A DNA stretch of 64,000 nucleotides from Glaciecola sp. UBA2563 (GCA_002340325.1 DDLV01000032.1:1-64000); one strand, 5' to 3'; shown: positions 35,964 through 45,651, numbered from the stretch's first letter. The notes: generated from the sequence alone by a model not told the origin. Made by a program: numbers and translations.

Positions 35964-36629
35964 ATGAGCTATTTTGATGTGACAGCCTCTCGCGCCCTAA
36001 TTGCAGATGACCACCCTTTGTTTCGAAATGCATTAGTACAAATGCTCAAAGATCAAATGAAAATGCAAGTGGATGAGTCGTTTAACTATGCTTCGACAAT
36101 TGAAAAAATGCATGAGTGTAGTGACTATGACATTATTTTTCTTGATCTAAATATGCCAGATGCTGAAGGGCTGGCGGGCTTGATGCAACTAAAAACACTC
36201 TTTCCAAATACGCTCATCGTGCTTGTCTCCGCTGAACAGAATGCAGTCATCATTCGCAAAGCAATGCAGTTAGGAGTAAGCGGGTTTATTCCAAAATCCA
36301 TAAGCCTTGATCTGATGAAAGAAGCGGTAAACAAGGTATTAGAAGGCGACAATTGGTTGCCCGATGATCTTGAGTTAGACGCCGAGGACGATGAACAACT
36401 TGCTTACATCCACAGGATGGAGCAGTTAACACCAAATCAACTTAAAGTATTACATATGATGGCGAATGGTTTGTTAAATAAACAAATCGCTTATGAATTG
36501 CATATCTCAGAATCAACAGTTAAACAGCATGCCTCAGCAGTACTTAAGAAACTAGGGCTAATCAACCGCACGCAAGCAGGTGTGATATACAAACAAATTA
36601 TGCAAACAGGAAATCATGATTCACATTAG
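35964..36629 (+). CDS. LuxR-type (NarL/FixJ) response regulator
   Basis: A 221-residue response regulator. The receiver domain has the acidic pair in IADDHP, the phosphoacceptor Asp in DIIFLDLNMPDAEG, and Lys in FIPKSIS. The C-terminal LuxR-type HTH is LTPNQLKVLHMMANGLLNKQIAYELHISESTVKQHASAVLKKL. The cognate kinase is not next to it. Its position between the TonB receptor and the phasin-like gene suggests control of the PHB-related genes (inference). Confidence 0.92.
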   Translation: MSYFDVTASRALIADDHPLFRNALVQMLKDQMKMQVDESFNYASTIEKMHECSDYDIIFLDLNMPDAEGLAGLMQLKTLFPNTLIVLVSAEQNAVIIRKAMQLGVSGFIPKSISLDLMKEAVNKVLEGDNWLPDDLELDAEDDEQLAYIHRMEQLTPNQLKVLHMMANGLLNKQIAYELHISESTVKQHASAVLKKLGLINRTQAGVIYKQIMQTGNHDSH

Positions 36630-36687
36630 CTGGTGGTCTGAAATTCAGCGTGTTTTTTTGACGTAAGTCCATCTATGCGCTGCGTTT

Positions 36688-37002
36688 TCACTTAGCGCGA
36701 GACAGGCGCCTTGCGTTTGCTTTCGTTTTTGCTTCTATCGGCTGAATCGCCGCCAATGCTGCCGCTGACAAACCTTTATTAGATGCTAGCGCTCTGGCTG
36801 ACATCTCTAGCGATTTGGCAAAGGTAGATTGTTTCTCCAGAACCATGCGCGTTGCTTCCTCTGCAGTCATGGTACCAAGCATCGTTTGTGTTAAGCGGCT
36901 CTGGATAACGCTAACTGCGTTGAATATCATTTGAGTTTGTGCAAACTGAGCCTTCTGAGAGGTTTTGAAAAACTCAAATATTGAGTTGCGATTTTGAGCC
37001 AT
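36688..37002 (-). CDS. Phasin-like protein (possible PHA-granule protein)
   Basis: A 104-residue amphipathic, alanine-rich helical protein. MTAEEATRMVLEKQSTFAKSLEMSARAL resembles phasin-type PHA granule-associated proteins (EExxRMVxEKxxAF pattern). Lys/Arg-rich tail. The resemblance is moderate; the PHB-depolymerase neighbourhood strengthens it. GGGAG precedes the ATG. Confidence 0.5.
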   Translation of the reverse strand: MAQNRNSIFEFFKTSQKAQFAQTQMIFNAVSVIQSRLTQTMLGTMTAEEATRMVLEKQSTFAKSLEMSARALASNKGLSAAALAAIQPIEAKTKANARRLSRAK

Positions 37003-37129
37003 TGCGTGCTCCCTACATTTATCGAATTAATTCCATTGCGTGTAGGGTAGCACGATTGTATGTTCTATAACGGTAAATACATGTTTTGTTTTTATTAGAT
37101 GTAAACCAATCATCAAGGAAAAAAAGTAG

Positions 37130-37861
37130 ATGAAGGGTCTGAACAGCCAGCTGAGAACCCTGGATGCCGATAGTCGATTTGGCTGGGCATTTCCGTTCGT
37201 TAATTTCGCAGGTAAAGGGTTCCGTTTAAACCTCGGTGCGCGACCTAGGACTTGTTGGGACTTCAATACAAAATTACACGACCTTCAGTTTTTTCTGAAC
37301 AACCTCTCTTTTAGTCTTGTTCCACCGAGTGATTCGCTAGAAAGGTCAAAACTGGAAAAAGCAGACTATATTTATCGCTTGCTCAATCCTCATTGTGATA
37401 GACGTTTTCCTGAGAGTATTTATAACGAATTCTCAAAGCTAATATTCCTTGGTAAAGACAAATCGCGGTTTATGTCAGATGACGGCTTTCAAAATGTGCT
37501 GCATCATCCTAAGTTAACCATTGAAGACGGACATTTTATGATACCGTTCTCTGAAATACCGAAAGAAGAACAAGCGCAAATTGAAAAGACTGCAGAAGAA
37601 CATGCGAGAAATATTGTTGAAACGCAGGACCTCGAAAAGATTGCTTTGGATTATGGTATTGATGTAAAACCGAAATGGAGAAGGACAGGAGGTCCTCGCA
37701 CTCGAAGGAGAGAATCGGAGTTTCATCTCAAAAACCGTATTATTCGAGAACTTATTCAGGAATGTAAATACAACGTCATTTCATCTGTTGACGATCAACC
37801 TTGGCAAGACTGGGCAATGCACACTTTCGGCGCAACTTGGAAAGAAGCAGCCGATATTTAA
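37130..37861 (+). CDS. Hypothetical protein
   Basis: A 243-residue soluble, fairly charged protein I do not recognise. No signal peptide, TM or catalytic motif is visible. Residues 175-200 are Arg-rich (KPKWRRTGGPRTRRRESEF) and might bind nucleic acid. AGGAAAAAAAG at good spacing before the ATG supports translation. It is convergent with the LysR gene. Confidence 0.6.
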   Translation: MKGLNSQLRTLDADSRFGWAFPFVNFAGKGFRLNLGARPRTCWDFNTKLHDLQFFLNNLSFSLVPPSDSLERSKLEKADYIYRLLNPHCDRRFPESIYNEFSKLIFLGKDKSRFMSDDGFQNVLHHPKLTIEDGHFMIPFSEIPKEEQAQIEKTAEEHARNIVETQDLEKIALDYGIDVKPKWRRTGGPRTRRRESEFHLKNRIIRELIQECKYNVISSVDDQPWQDWAMHTFGATWKEAADI

Positions 37862-37916
37862 CAAAGATTAAAAATACCCTGACATTAATCATTTGTCCTA
37901 TTTGTGATGACTAACA

Positions 37917-38819
37917 TTATTCTGCACGTACATCCCAATATGGCTTAGGATCAAAATAGTCTGAGAAAAAATCGATGAATGCTCGTACCTTCGGTGCCAA
38001 CTGCCTGGAGCTTGGATAGACCGCCCATATTGCTGTCGTTGATACATACGGATAGTTGCACAATACTTCAACTAGTTCTCCGGAGGTAAGTTGTTGATAT
38101 GCGCTCCAAGTAGAGTTGACAGTAATACCGAGTCCGTTGACACATGCATCTCGAATTGCCTCGCCATTATCTGTCCTAAAATTGCCATTCACTTTAATAT
38201 TGATAACGTCTGTCCCTTTTTTGAAACGCCATCTGTCAAGATTCATAAGGGTAATGCAGTTGTGAGCGCGTAATTCCTCGGGCGTAGAGGGTTCACCATA
38301 TCTAGCAAGGTATTGGGGCGATGCACAGAGAACTCTGCGGTCATTCGCTAGCTTCTTCGCAATCAAACTGGAATCTTGCAATTCAGAATTTCTAATAGCG
38401 ACATCAAATCCTCCTTCGACTAAATCTACGATCGTATCTGAAAGTTTTAGATCAACGTTGAGGTTAGGGTTGGCCTCCATAAATGTTGAGATTTGAGGTA
38501 ACAAGTGCAACCGTCCAAAAGAAGCAGGTGCAGCAATTCGCAATGTTCCACTTGGGGATAAAATACCTGCCCCGACAGATGCTCTCGCAGCTTCAACGCT
38601 AGATACAACATCTTCAGCATGCTGCAAAAAAGCATGTCCTTCTGCTGTGAGCGATACTTTTCTGGTGGTACGGTGAATAAGCCGTACGCCCATACTTTCT
38701 TCCAGTTTGCGCAATTGATTGCTAGCCACAGCCGCTGAAATGCTCAATTCACGGGCGGCCAAACTGATGTTGTTGGTCGATGCCAATCGTATAAACAAAC
38801 GCAAATGTCTTACATTCAT
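37917..38819 (-). CDS. LysR-family transcriptional regulator
   Basis: A 300-residue LysR regulator. The N-terminal winged HTH is VRHLRLFIRLASTNNISLAARELSISAAVASNQLRKLEESMGVRLIHRTTR, then a substrate-binding effector domain. The ending (YFDPKPYWD) is typical of the subgroup close to DsdC/CrgA-like regulators. ATG 38819 is chosen because the open frame's earlier start would be TTG. It diverges from the dehydrogenase gene with a 101-bp gap, the classical layout for control of its neighbour. Confidence 0.92.
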   Translation of the reverse strand: MNVRHLRLFIRLASTNNISLAARELSISAAVASNQLRKLEESMGVRLIHRTTRKVSLTAEGHAFLQHAEDVVSSVEAARASVGAGILSPSGTLRIAAPASFGRLHLLPQISTFMEANPNLNVDLKLSDTIVDLVEGGFDVAIRNSELQDSSLIAKKLANDRRVLCASPQYLARYGEPSTPEELRAHNCITLMNLDRWRFKKGTDVINIKVNGNFRTDNGEAIRDACVNGLGITVNSTWSAYQQLTSGELVEVLCNYPYVSTTAIWAVYPSSRQLAPKVRAFIDFFSDYFDPKPYWDVRAE

Positions 38820-38920
38820 TATCAATAAAATGTTGAAAGAGATTTTATATTTATAGCAATTATCAAATTTATTTTGTAGGTATAAACTGCTTTTAATGTA
38901 AATTAAATGGGATTTATGAA

Positions 38921-39907
38921 ATGAAAGCGATGATTGTAAGTGAATATGGCGGTCCAGACGTTTTTGAATTAAAAGAGGTTGAGAAGCCGAGCGTTGTATC
39001 TGGTCATGTACTGGTGAAAATAAAAGCTACAAGTGTCAATACTGTCGACACCATGATCCGACAAATGGGAAATGACCTGCCAATTTCTCCTGCTACCCCC
39101 GCAATATTGGGTATGGATTTCGCTGGTATTGTTGAGGATGTTGGCGCTGATGTCACCGAGTATAACGTGGGAGATGAGGTCTATGGCTGTGCTGGCGGCT
39201 TAGCTGATTTACCTGGAACGCTAGCGGAATACATCGTTGCCGATGTTAATCTTATTGCCAGAAAACCAAGTAATTTGTCAATGGCGCAATCCGCTGCATT
39301 GCCTCTTGTTGGGATAACTGCATATGAAGGATTAATGCGAGCTGGCATAAAAGAGGGCCAAAAAGTGCTAGTGCATGGTGGCTCTGGAGGTGTTGGACAT
39401 ATCGCACTACAACTGGCAAAACACTTTGGCGCAGATGTTTATGCAACTGGGGGTGGCAATCCACAACTCTCGTTGATTGAAAAACTAGGTGCGACGTCGA
39501 TTAATTATAAAACCACAAGCGTATCTGAATACGTTGAAAAATACACCGATGGTGCCGGTTTCGACTTGGTGTTCGATTCAGTTGGTGGTGAGAATATGGC
39601 GAATTCGTTTGAGGCGGCGACATTGAATGGGCAGATTGCATCAACGGTATCGTTAGTCAATTTAGATTTGACGACCGCGCACTTTAAAGGATTGTCGTTG
39701 CATGTTGTATTTATGCTCATTCCCATGTTGCATGGTGTCAAGCGCGAAGCGCATGCTCACATTCTACAACAGCTGGCGAACATTGCTGAGTCAGGCAACC
39801 TGATTCCTGTATTAGATCAAGAAGCATTTGCGCTAAATGAAGCGGGTAACGCTCACGCTCGACTCGAAAGCGGTCAAGCAATGGGTAAGATCGTTATTAA
39901 TGTTTAG
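38921..39907 (+). CDS. Zn-independent quinone oxidoreductase-like MDR dehydrogenase
   Basis: A 328-residue medium-chain dehydrogenase. The catalytic-domain start is MKAMIVSEYGGPDVFELKEVEKP. The Rossmann motif GKVLVHGGSGGVGHIALQLAKHFGADVYAT near residues 145-170 is typical of NADPH quinone reductases. No zinc-ligand cysteine pattern is visible. It reduces an unknown enone or quinone. Likely regulated by the divergent LysR protein. Confidence 0.88.
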   Translation: MKAMIVSEYGGPDVFELKEVEKPSVVSGHVLVKIKATSVNTVDTMIRQMGNDLPISPATPAILGMDFAGIVEDVGADVTEYNVGDEVYGCAGGLADLPGTLAEYIVADVNLIARKPSNLSMAQSAALPLVGITAYEGLMRAGIKEGQKVLVHGGSGGVGHIALQLAKHFGADVYATGGGNPQLSLIEKLGATSINYKTTSVSEYVEKYTDGAGFDLVFDSVGGENMANSFEAATLNGQIASTVSLVNLDLTTAHFKGLSLHVVFMLIPMLHGVKREAHAHILQQLANIAESGNLIPVLDQEAFALNEAGNAHARLESGQAMGKIVINV

Positions 39908-40374
39908 CTATTGCTATATTCGCAACTAATTGCACTTCTGCCGCATGTCTAATGCTGTTCGTTTATGCGATAAAGCGCTTGACAGAGGGATATTTGAATT
40001 TAAAAGCGTGCGAGCGCATCCACTTCGTGTCGAGAACCCCGCGAGCCCGAGCGAACAGCCGCTTCGCGTCGAGGAGTGTGCACAGCGACTTTTAAATTCA
40101 AATATCCCGCAGTCAAAAAGAGTCGCATCAACGAATAGCATTAGCTACATGTCGGCGGAAAAACTAACCTGTCATAAGTTGCGCTGTGAGCTTATCTATT
40201 AGTCTGGAAAAGTCCTGCAGCACATCAAATAAGTCAAAAACCACCGAAAAAGTCTAGTTTTTTCCTCTGTTTATGCCGCTTATCCCACTCATGTCTTGCT
40301 TACAGCGCAATTGACATCCTGTAAAATTTGGTGTTCGTCCCCGTATCTCTGCCATAAACACAATGGAGAAAATA
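39908..40374. other. Intergenic region holding palindrome 3 and the icd promoter
   Basis: A 467-bp gap. The left half is filled by the third shared-core palindrome (39920-40185). The right half contains the icd leader; no promoter is clear enough to name. The short frames in it are not genes. Confidence 0.8.
39920..40185. repeat. Shared-core palindrome, copy 3 (82-bp core variant)
   Basis: Perfect 20-bp inverted arms (39987-40006, GGGATATTTGAATTTAAAAG, and 40089-40108) flank an 82-bp core. The core shares with copies 1 and 2 only its ends: AAAGC on the left and GTGTGCACAGCGACTTT on the right. Inside the core, CTTCGTGTCGAG and CTTCGCGTCGAG are a near-direct repeat. Outer arms are a strong inverted repeat: 39949-39970 and 40123-40144 match at 20 of 22, with weaker pairing out to about 39920 and 40185. 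Confidence 0.85.
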
Positions 40375-42606
40375 ATGGCCAAAACCAATCAGACTATTTA
40401 TTGGACGCTTACAGATGAAGCGCCCGCTCTTGCAACCAGATCACTTTTACCCATCGTTAAAGCGTTTACTACAAAAGCGGGTATCGATGTAGAGCTTTCC
40501 GATATTTCATTGGCCGGGCGTGTGCTTTCATCATTTCCAGAATATCTTTCTGAAAAGCAACAGGTTGAAGACGGTCTAAAATTTCTAGGTGAACTGACGC
40601 AAGACCCCAAAGCGAACATTATTAAGCTACCGAATATCAGTGCATCAATCCCCCAGTTAAAAGCGTGTATCGCAGAACTCCAGTTTCAAGGGTTCAACAT
40701 CCCAGATTATCCTGAAGATCCTCAAAGTGAAGATGAAAGTGAAACACAAGCGCGCTATGCCAAGGTGCTTGGTTCAGCCGTAAACCCGGTACTTCGTGAA
40801 GGAAACTCTGATCGCAGAGCACCAAAAGCGGTAAAAGATTTTGCGAAAAAATTCCCTCACAGCATGGGCGAATGGAAAAAAGCATCACCTACTCACGCAG
40901 ACTATATGAGAGACGGTGACTTTTTCTCGGCTGAACAGTCTGTCATCTTTGATGAAGCTGATACGATACGTCTTGAATTTGTTAACCAAAAAGGTGAAGT
41001 AGAGGTTCGCAAAGAACTACCCATTGAAAAAGATGAAATCGTTGATTCAATGCGTATGAGCTGTAAAGCGCTTAGAGAATTCTTTGAAGATACGCTTCAA
41101 GACGCACAAGACTCTGGCGTTATGTGGTCACTTCACGTAAAAGCGACAATGATGAAGGTCTCTCATCCAATTGTATTTGGTCATGCAGTCACTGTCTTTT
41201 TTAAAGATTTGTTTGAAGAGTACGGCGAGTTGTTTGATGAGTTAGGCGTAAATCCAAACAATGGTATTGGCAATGTTTACGACAAGATTCAAGTGCTTCC
41301 GCGGTCTAAGCGCGAAGAGATAGAAAGAGAAATCTATCGCACCTATGCTAGAAGACCAAAGATTGCGATGGTAGATTCTTCTAAGGGCATTACCAACCTT
41401 CATGTGCCTTCAGATGTCATTGTCGATGCGTCTATGCCAGCTATGATTAGAAACGGCGGAAAAATGTGGGATGCAAACGGTCAAACACAAGATGTAAAAG
41501 CCGTCATGCCAGAGTCAACCTACTCTCGTCTTTATCAAGACATGATCAACTTCTGTAAAACTAACGGCGCGTTTGATCCAACCACCATTGGTTCAGTGCC
41601 AAATGTTGGGTTGATGGCCAAAAAAGCAGAAGAGTATGGTTCGCATGATAAGACGTATGAAATTGCAGAGCCAGGCGTTATGCGCGTGGTTAAATCAGAC
41701 GGCACTGTATTGATGCAACATGACGTTGAACCTGGTGATATCTGGCGCGCATGTCAAACCAAAGACGAAGCGGTAAGAGATTGGGTTAAATTAGCGGTTA
41801 CACGTTCCAGGAATTCTGATACACCTGTTTTCTTCTGGCTTGACCAAGAACGTGCGCACGATCGCAATTTAACAACCAAAGTAAAAGAGTATTTAAAAGA
41901 CCACGATACCGAAGGCCTGGAAATTTTCATTAAGTCCTACAGTCCTGCGATTCGTTCAACAATGGAGCGCATGGTTAGAGGTAAAGATACTATTTCTGCT
42001 ACTGGTAACGTACTGCGTGATTACCTTACAGACTTATTCCCTATTATTGAATTAGGTACTTCGGCGAAAATGCTATCTATCGTGCCTATGCTTAAAGGCG
42101 GTGGCATGTATGAGACGGGTGCGGGTGGTTCTGCGCCAAAACACGTGCAGCAGGTTGAAGAAGAAAACCACTTGCGTTGGGATTCATTAGGTGAGTTCCT
42201 TGCACTTGCTGTTTCTCTTGAAGATGTTGGTTTTAAAGACGGTAACGAAAAGGCTGCGATACTTTCCAAAACACTGGATGCTGCGACCGGTAGAATGCTT
42301 CAAAACAACAAATCGCCTTCAAGAAAAACCGGTCAATTAGATAACAGAGGCTCACACTTCTGGTTGGGTATGTATTGGGCGGAAGAAGTTGCTGCGCAAA
42401 CAGAAGATCTTGAATTAGCAGAGCAATTTAAAGCGCTTGCGAAATCGTTGGCTGATAATCAGGATAAAATACTAGAAGAGTTGTCTGTTGTTCAAGGCGG
42501 CCCAGCAGAGCTTGATGGTTACTACCATGCGACAGAGGAGACAGTACAGCGCGTAATGTGCCCAAGTGATACGCTTAACAGCGCGCTAGCATCGCACAGC
42601 GAATAA
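40375..42606 (+). CDS. icd: Monomeric NADP-dependent isocitrate dehydrogenase
   Basis: About 743 residues, the length of the monomeric IDH II family rather than the 416-residue homodimeric form. It converts isocitrate to 2-oxoglutarate and CO2 with NADP+. Family sequences include FSAEQSVIFDEADTIRLEF, NPNNGIGNVYDKI, GHAVTVFFKDLF, and SAKMLSIVPMLKGGGMYETGAGGSAPKHVQQ. ATG 40375 is chosen because GGAG lies 7 bp upstream; the frame opens at 40363. Confidence 0.97.
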   Translation: MAKTNQTIYWTLTDEAPALATRSLLPIVKAFTTKAGIDVELSDISLAGRVLSSFPEYLSEKQQVEDGLKFLGELTQDPKANIIKLPNISASIPQLKACIAELQFQGFNIPDYPEDPQSEDESETQARYAKVLGSAVNPVLREGNSDRRAPKAVKDFAKKFPHSMGEWKKASPTHADYMRDGDFFSAEQSVIFDEADTIRLEFVNQKGEVEVRKELPIEKDEIVDSMRMSCKALREFFEDTLQDAQDSGVMWSLHVKATMMKVSHPIVFGHAVTVFFKDLFEEYGELFDELGVNPNNGIGNVYDKIQVLPRSKREEIEREIYRTYARRPKIAMVDSSKGITNLHVPSDVIVDASMPAMIRNGGKMWDANGQTQDVKAVMPESTYSRLYQDMINFCKTNGAFDPTTIGSVPNVGLMAKKAEEYGSHDKTYEIAEPGVMRVVKSDGTVLMQHDVEPGDIWRACQTKDEAVRDWVKLAVTRSRNSDTPVFFWLDQERAHDRNLTTKVKEYLKDHDTEGLEIFIKSYSPAIRSTMERMVRGKDTISATGNVLRDYLTDLFPIIELGTSAKMLSIVPMLKGGGMYETGAGGSAPKHVQQVEEENHLRWDSLGEFLALAVSLEDVGFKDGNEKAAILSKTLDAATGRMLQNNKSPSRKTGQLDNRGSHFWLGMYWAEEVAAQTEDLELAEQFKALAKSLADNQDKILEELSVVQGGPAELDGYYHATEETVQRVMCPSDTLNSALASHSE

Positions 42607-42636
42607 AACGTAAACCACCCACTAATTTACCAATTA

Positions 42637-42669
42637 ATCCCCCATTTGTTGAATAAACAATCGGGGGAT
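42637..42669 (+). terminator. Terminator after icd
   Basis: ATCCCCC-type left arm and GGGGGAT right arm form a 14-bp stem with two mismatches and a 5-nt loop, followed by ATTTTTAT. Good rho-independent terminator. Confidence 0.75.
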
Positions 42670-42688
42670 ATTTTTATAATTAAAAAGG

Positions 42689-45517
42689 TTAAGTATTAAA
42701 ATTAATATTGCGAATGTTTTCAGGTTTATGGATTAAAAAGCCTTGTGCCATGTCGATACCGAGCGATTCTACTTTGGCTAGAATGTTCTCATCATCGACA
42801 AATTCGGCAATCGTTTTCAAGTTCACAACCTTGGCAACTTCGACGAAACATTTTACTGCCGCTTCATCCAACGGTTCTTTCAATAAACCCTGCACAAATT
42901 GACCGTCTATCTTTAGAATATCAATGTCTAATTTCTTCAAATATCCAAAAGATGCAGCACCAGCACCAAAGTCATCCAGCGCAACAACTGCGCCAAGCGC
43001 TTTTAGTCTCTCAATGAATAAGGATGCGTCGTCAAAGTTGGTGATCGCCGCCGTTTCTGTGATTTCAAAACACAAAATCTGTCTATTGGCGCGAGACAAT
43101 TTTTTCAGCTGAATACATGTGAAGTCGTGAAACGCCCGATCGCCGATAGATTGCCCCGACAGATTAATACTGAGCATACCAATCTCACTCAGCGCATTTT
43201 CTGAAAGACTGCTAATCCACGTAACAATGTTTTTGATGACCCATTTATCAATTCTGGAAATCAAGTGAAAGCGTTCAGCAGCGGGTAAAAATGCGCCCGG
43301 CATGACTAACTCTCCATTTTCATCAATCATGCGAAGCAATATTTCAGCGTATATTGCTGTCGACTTCTGTTGTAAGTGCTTAAGTTCTTGATAATGAAAT
43401 GAAAACCTATTGTCATCTAAGGCTTTTTCAATACGAGTGGTCCATTGTAACTCACCGTGCCTTGTTCTGATGGCTTTATCCATATCTGAATAGGAGTGAA
43501 CGCGGTTTCTACCTGCTTCTTTGGCTGCATAACATGCTTTATCTGCCGCTTGCATAATTGAGGTCGTCGACTTCCACTCGCTATCAATGGTAACTAGCCC
43601 GATACTGACACCAATTCTAAATTTTCGGTCCTCATGGGTGAAACGAAAAGACTCCATTTTCTCACAGATAACGCTAGCAACACGTTTGGCCTGATCACTA
43701 TCGCAATACTCAAGAACAACGCCGAATTCATCTCCACCCAACCGAGCGAGCATATCTCTGGAACGAATCTCTTCTTGGAAAATACTACTAACCCGCTTCA
43801 AGGCTTGATCGCCAGCCGAATGTCCGCAGGTATCGTTTACAATTTTGAACTGGTCCAAATCGAGGAAAAGTAGCGAGTGAATTGACAGATCACTGTGACA
43901 AGCATTTAATAGTCGTTTAAGTCTAACTTCAAATTCAGTGCGATTGAGTAATCCTGTTAACGGGTCGTGGAATGCTCGGTATTTCATTTCACCGCTAAGT
44001 CGACGCTGTTCAGTGACATCATGAAATACCAATACAACACCCAACACATCACCATTCCCATTCCTAATAGGTGATGCTGAGTCTTCTATCCCAAACTCTT
44101 CTCCAGTCTTGGAAATGAGCACCGTATGATTCGCCAAACCGACAGTTTTTTTCTGATCTAGGCAAGTAAACACTGGATTTTCGGTTCTGATCCGAGTTTC
44201 TTCATTAATTATGTGGAAGATATGTCCAACCGGTTTACCTTTTGCTGCCTCAAGATCCCAGCCTGTCATTCTCTGGGCGACAGGATTTAACCATTCAACG
44301 TTTCCATCTGCGTTTGTGGTAATGACGGCATCCCCAATAGAATCGAGAGTCACTTGTAACAACTTACGTTGCTCCTCGATTTCTTTGGTCATATTGTGAA
44401 CATTCGTGACATCCCAATTGACGCCAGTGACTTTTACTGCTTGTCCTTGCTGGTCACGCTCAACTTGCGCCGCTCCGCGAATATGGTGGACACTACCGTC
44501 ATTCCAAACAATTCTAAATTCAGTATCAAACTTAACTGACCCATTTATTGCAGCTTTAAACTCCTTTTCAGCTTTTTGTTTGTCATCTGGATGTAGGTGT
44601 GAAGACCAGAGTTCGTATGTCTCAAAATCATTATTGGGCGACAAACCATAAAGCAAATACATTCTTTCATCCCAAATCAGGTTGTCAGATTGCAGATCAT
44701 ACTCCCACACCCCAATTCCACCGCTATCTGTCGCCAATGACATTCTTAAGTTGGCTTTTTCAATTACTTGCTTTTGTATGTAACGAGCTGTTATATCTTG
44801 AAAAGACCCATTTAATCGAACGGCTTTTCCATTTACAAATTCAACAACACCGACAGCTCGCACCCAAATCCGCTCTCCGTTTGCTCTGATGAAAGGGACT
44901 TCTATGTCCCACCCATCACCAAACTCGATGCCTCTTGCAACAGCAGCCTCAATGGTTCCTCTTGCTTCAGGCGCGTAAAAATTAATGGCTTCTTCGAGAT
45001 TGGGTTCGTAGCTATCATCTACGCCATGGATAACGCGGGTTTCTTTAGACCAATAAAGTTCTTTAGTAAGTAGATTCAGTTCCCAACCACCTACGCCTGC
45101 TGTTGCACCCGTACGATCAAGCAACAGTTTGCTTTTAACCAATTCTTGCTCTTGTTCTTTAGACTTCGTGATATCACGTTCAATAGAGATGACTTTTTCT
45201 ATATGCCCCCGCTGATTGCGAAAAGGCGTTAATACGCTATCCACCCAGTAAAACGAACCGTCTTTACAGCGATGGCATATATGACCGCGCCAAGTTTTAC
45301 CTAGCATTAGCGCCTTCCACATAGCATCATAGAAAGCATCATCATGTTGTTGTGATTGTAAAATCATTACATGTTGCCCAATCAACTCTGACTGAGCATA
45401 TTGAGTTGCTAGACAGAAGGCTTGATTGGCTTCGATGATGACTCTGTCTGCGTCAATCACGGCAACGATGAATTGCTCATGTATGGTATTGAGCAGCTCT
45501 TTCGAGTCTGAATTCAT
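42689..45517 (-). CDS. PAS-GGDEF-EAL c-di-GMP signalling protein
   Basis: A 942-residue cytoplasmic protein. Four PAS/PAC modules (about residues 10-125, 135-250, 260-375 and 385-500) each carry the WxxxVxP/ITxxRRxxE-like PAC ends. A diguanylate cyclase domain follows with the active-site motif ARLGGDEFGV, and then an EAL phosphodiesterase domain. The EAL signature is EIL (YAEILLRM); downstream catalytic residues NLS, ITET, DDFG and KIDG are kept, so phosphodiesterase activity is likely. No TM helices. Inputs are probably a small ligand or redox through the PAS domains. Confidence 0.93.
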   Translation of the reverse strand: MNSDSKELLNTIHEQFIVAVIDADRVIIEANQAFCLATQYAQSELIGQHVMILQSQQHDDAFYDAMWKALMLGKTWRGHICHRCKDGSFYWVDSVLTPFRNQRGHIEKVISIERDITKSKEQEQELVKSKLLLDRTGATAGVGGWELNLLTKELYWSKETRVIHGVDDSYEPNLEEAINFYAPEARGTIEAAVARGIEFGDGWDIEVPFIRANGERIWVRAVGVVEFVNGKAVRLNGSFQDITARYIQKQVIEKANLRMSLATDSGGIGVWEYDLQSDNLIWDERMYLLYGLSPNNDFETYELWSSHLHPDDKQKAEKEFKAAINGSVKFDTEFRIVWNDGSVHHIRGAAQVERDQQGQAVKVTGVNWDVTNVHNMTKEIEEQRKLLQVTLDSIGDAVITTNADGNVEWLNPVAQRMTGWDLEAAKGKPVGHIFHIINEETRIRTENPVFTCLDQKKTVGLANHTVLISKTGEEFGIEDSASPIRNGNGDVLGVVLVFHDVTEQRRLSGEMKYRAFHDPLTGLLNRTEFEVRLKRLLNACHSDLSIHSLLFLDLDQFKIVNDTCGHSAGDQALKRVSSIFQEEIRSRDMLARLGGDEFGVVLEYCDSDQAKRVASVICEKMESFRFTHEDRKFRIGVSIGLVTIDSEWKSTTSIMQAADKACYAAKEAGRNRVHSYSDMDKAIRTRHGELQWTTRIEKALDDNRFSFHYQELKHLQQKSTAIYAEILLRMIDENGELVMPGAFLPAAERFHLISRIDKWVIKNIVTWISSLSENALSEIGMLSINLSGQSIGDRAFHDFTCIQLKKLSRANRQILCFEITETAAITNFDDASLFIERLKALGAVVALDDFGAGAASFGYLKKLDIDILKIDGQFVQGLLKEPLDEAAVKCFVEVAKVVNLKTIAEFVDDENILAKVESLGIDMAQGFLIHKPENIRNINFNT

Positions 45518-45651
45518 ATGCGCTTCTTCTTTGTTTTATTGAATTCTGTCGCAAAGAGGTATTGGTAACCCGATTATGCTACGGACTTGCGTTAATAGCA
45601 TACCCTAAAAGTACACTTCGTGAAAATCTATTAATTACACCGGGTAATGTA

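Noticed and set aside
39926..40202. Two open frames across palindrome 3
   Set aside because: Both lie on the palindrome itself and repeat STRSGC-type sequence from the internal CTTCGxGTCGAG units; not credible as genes.
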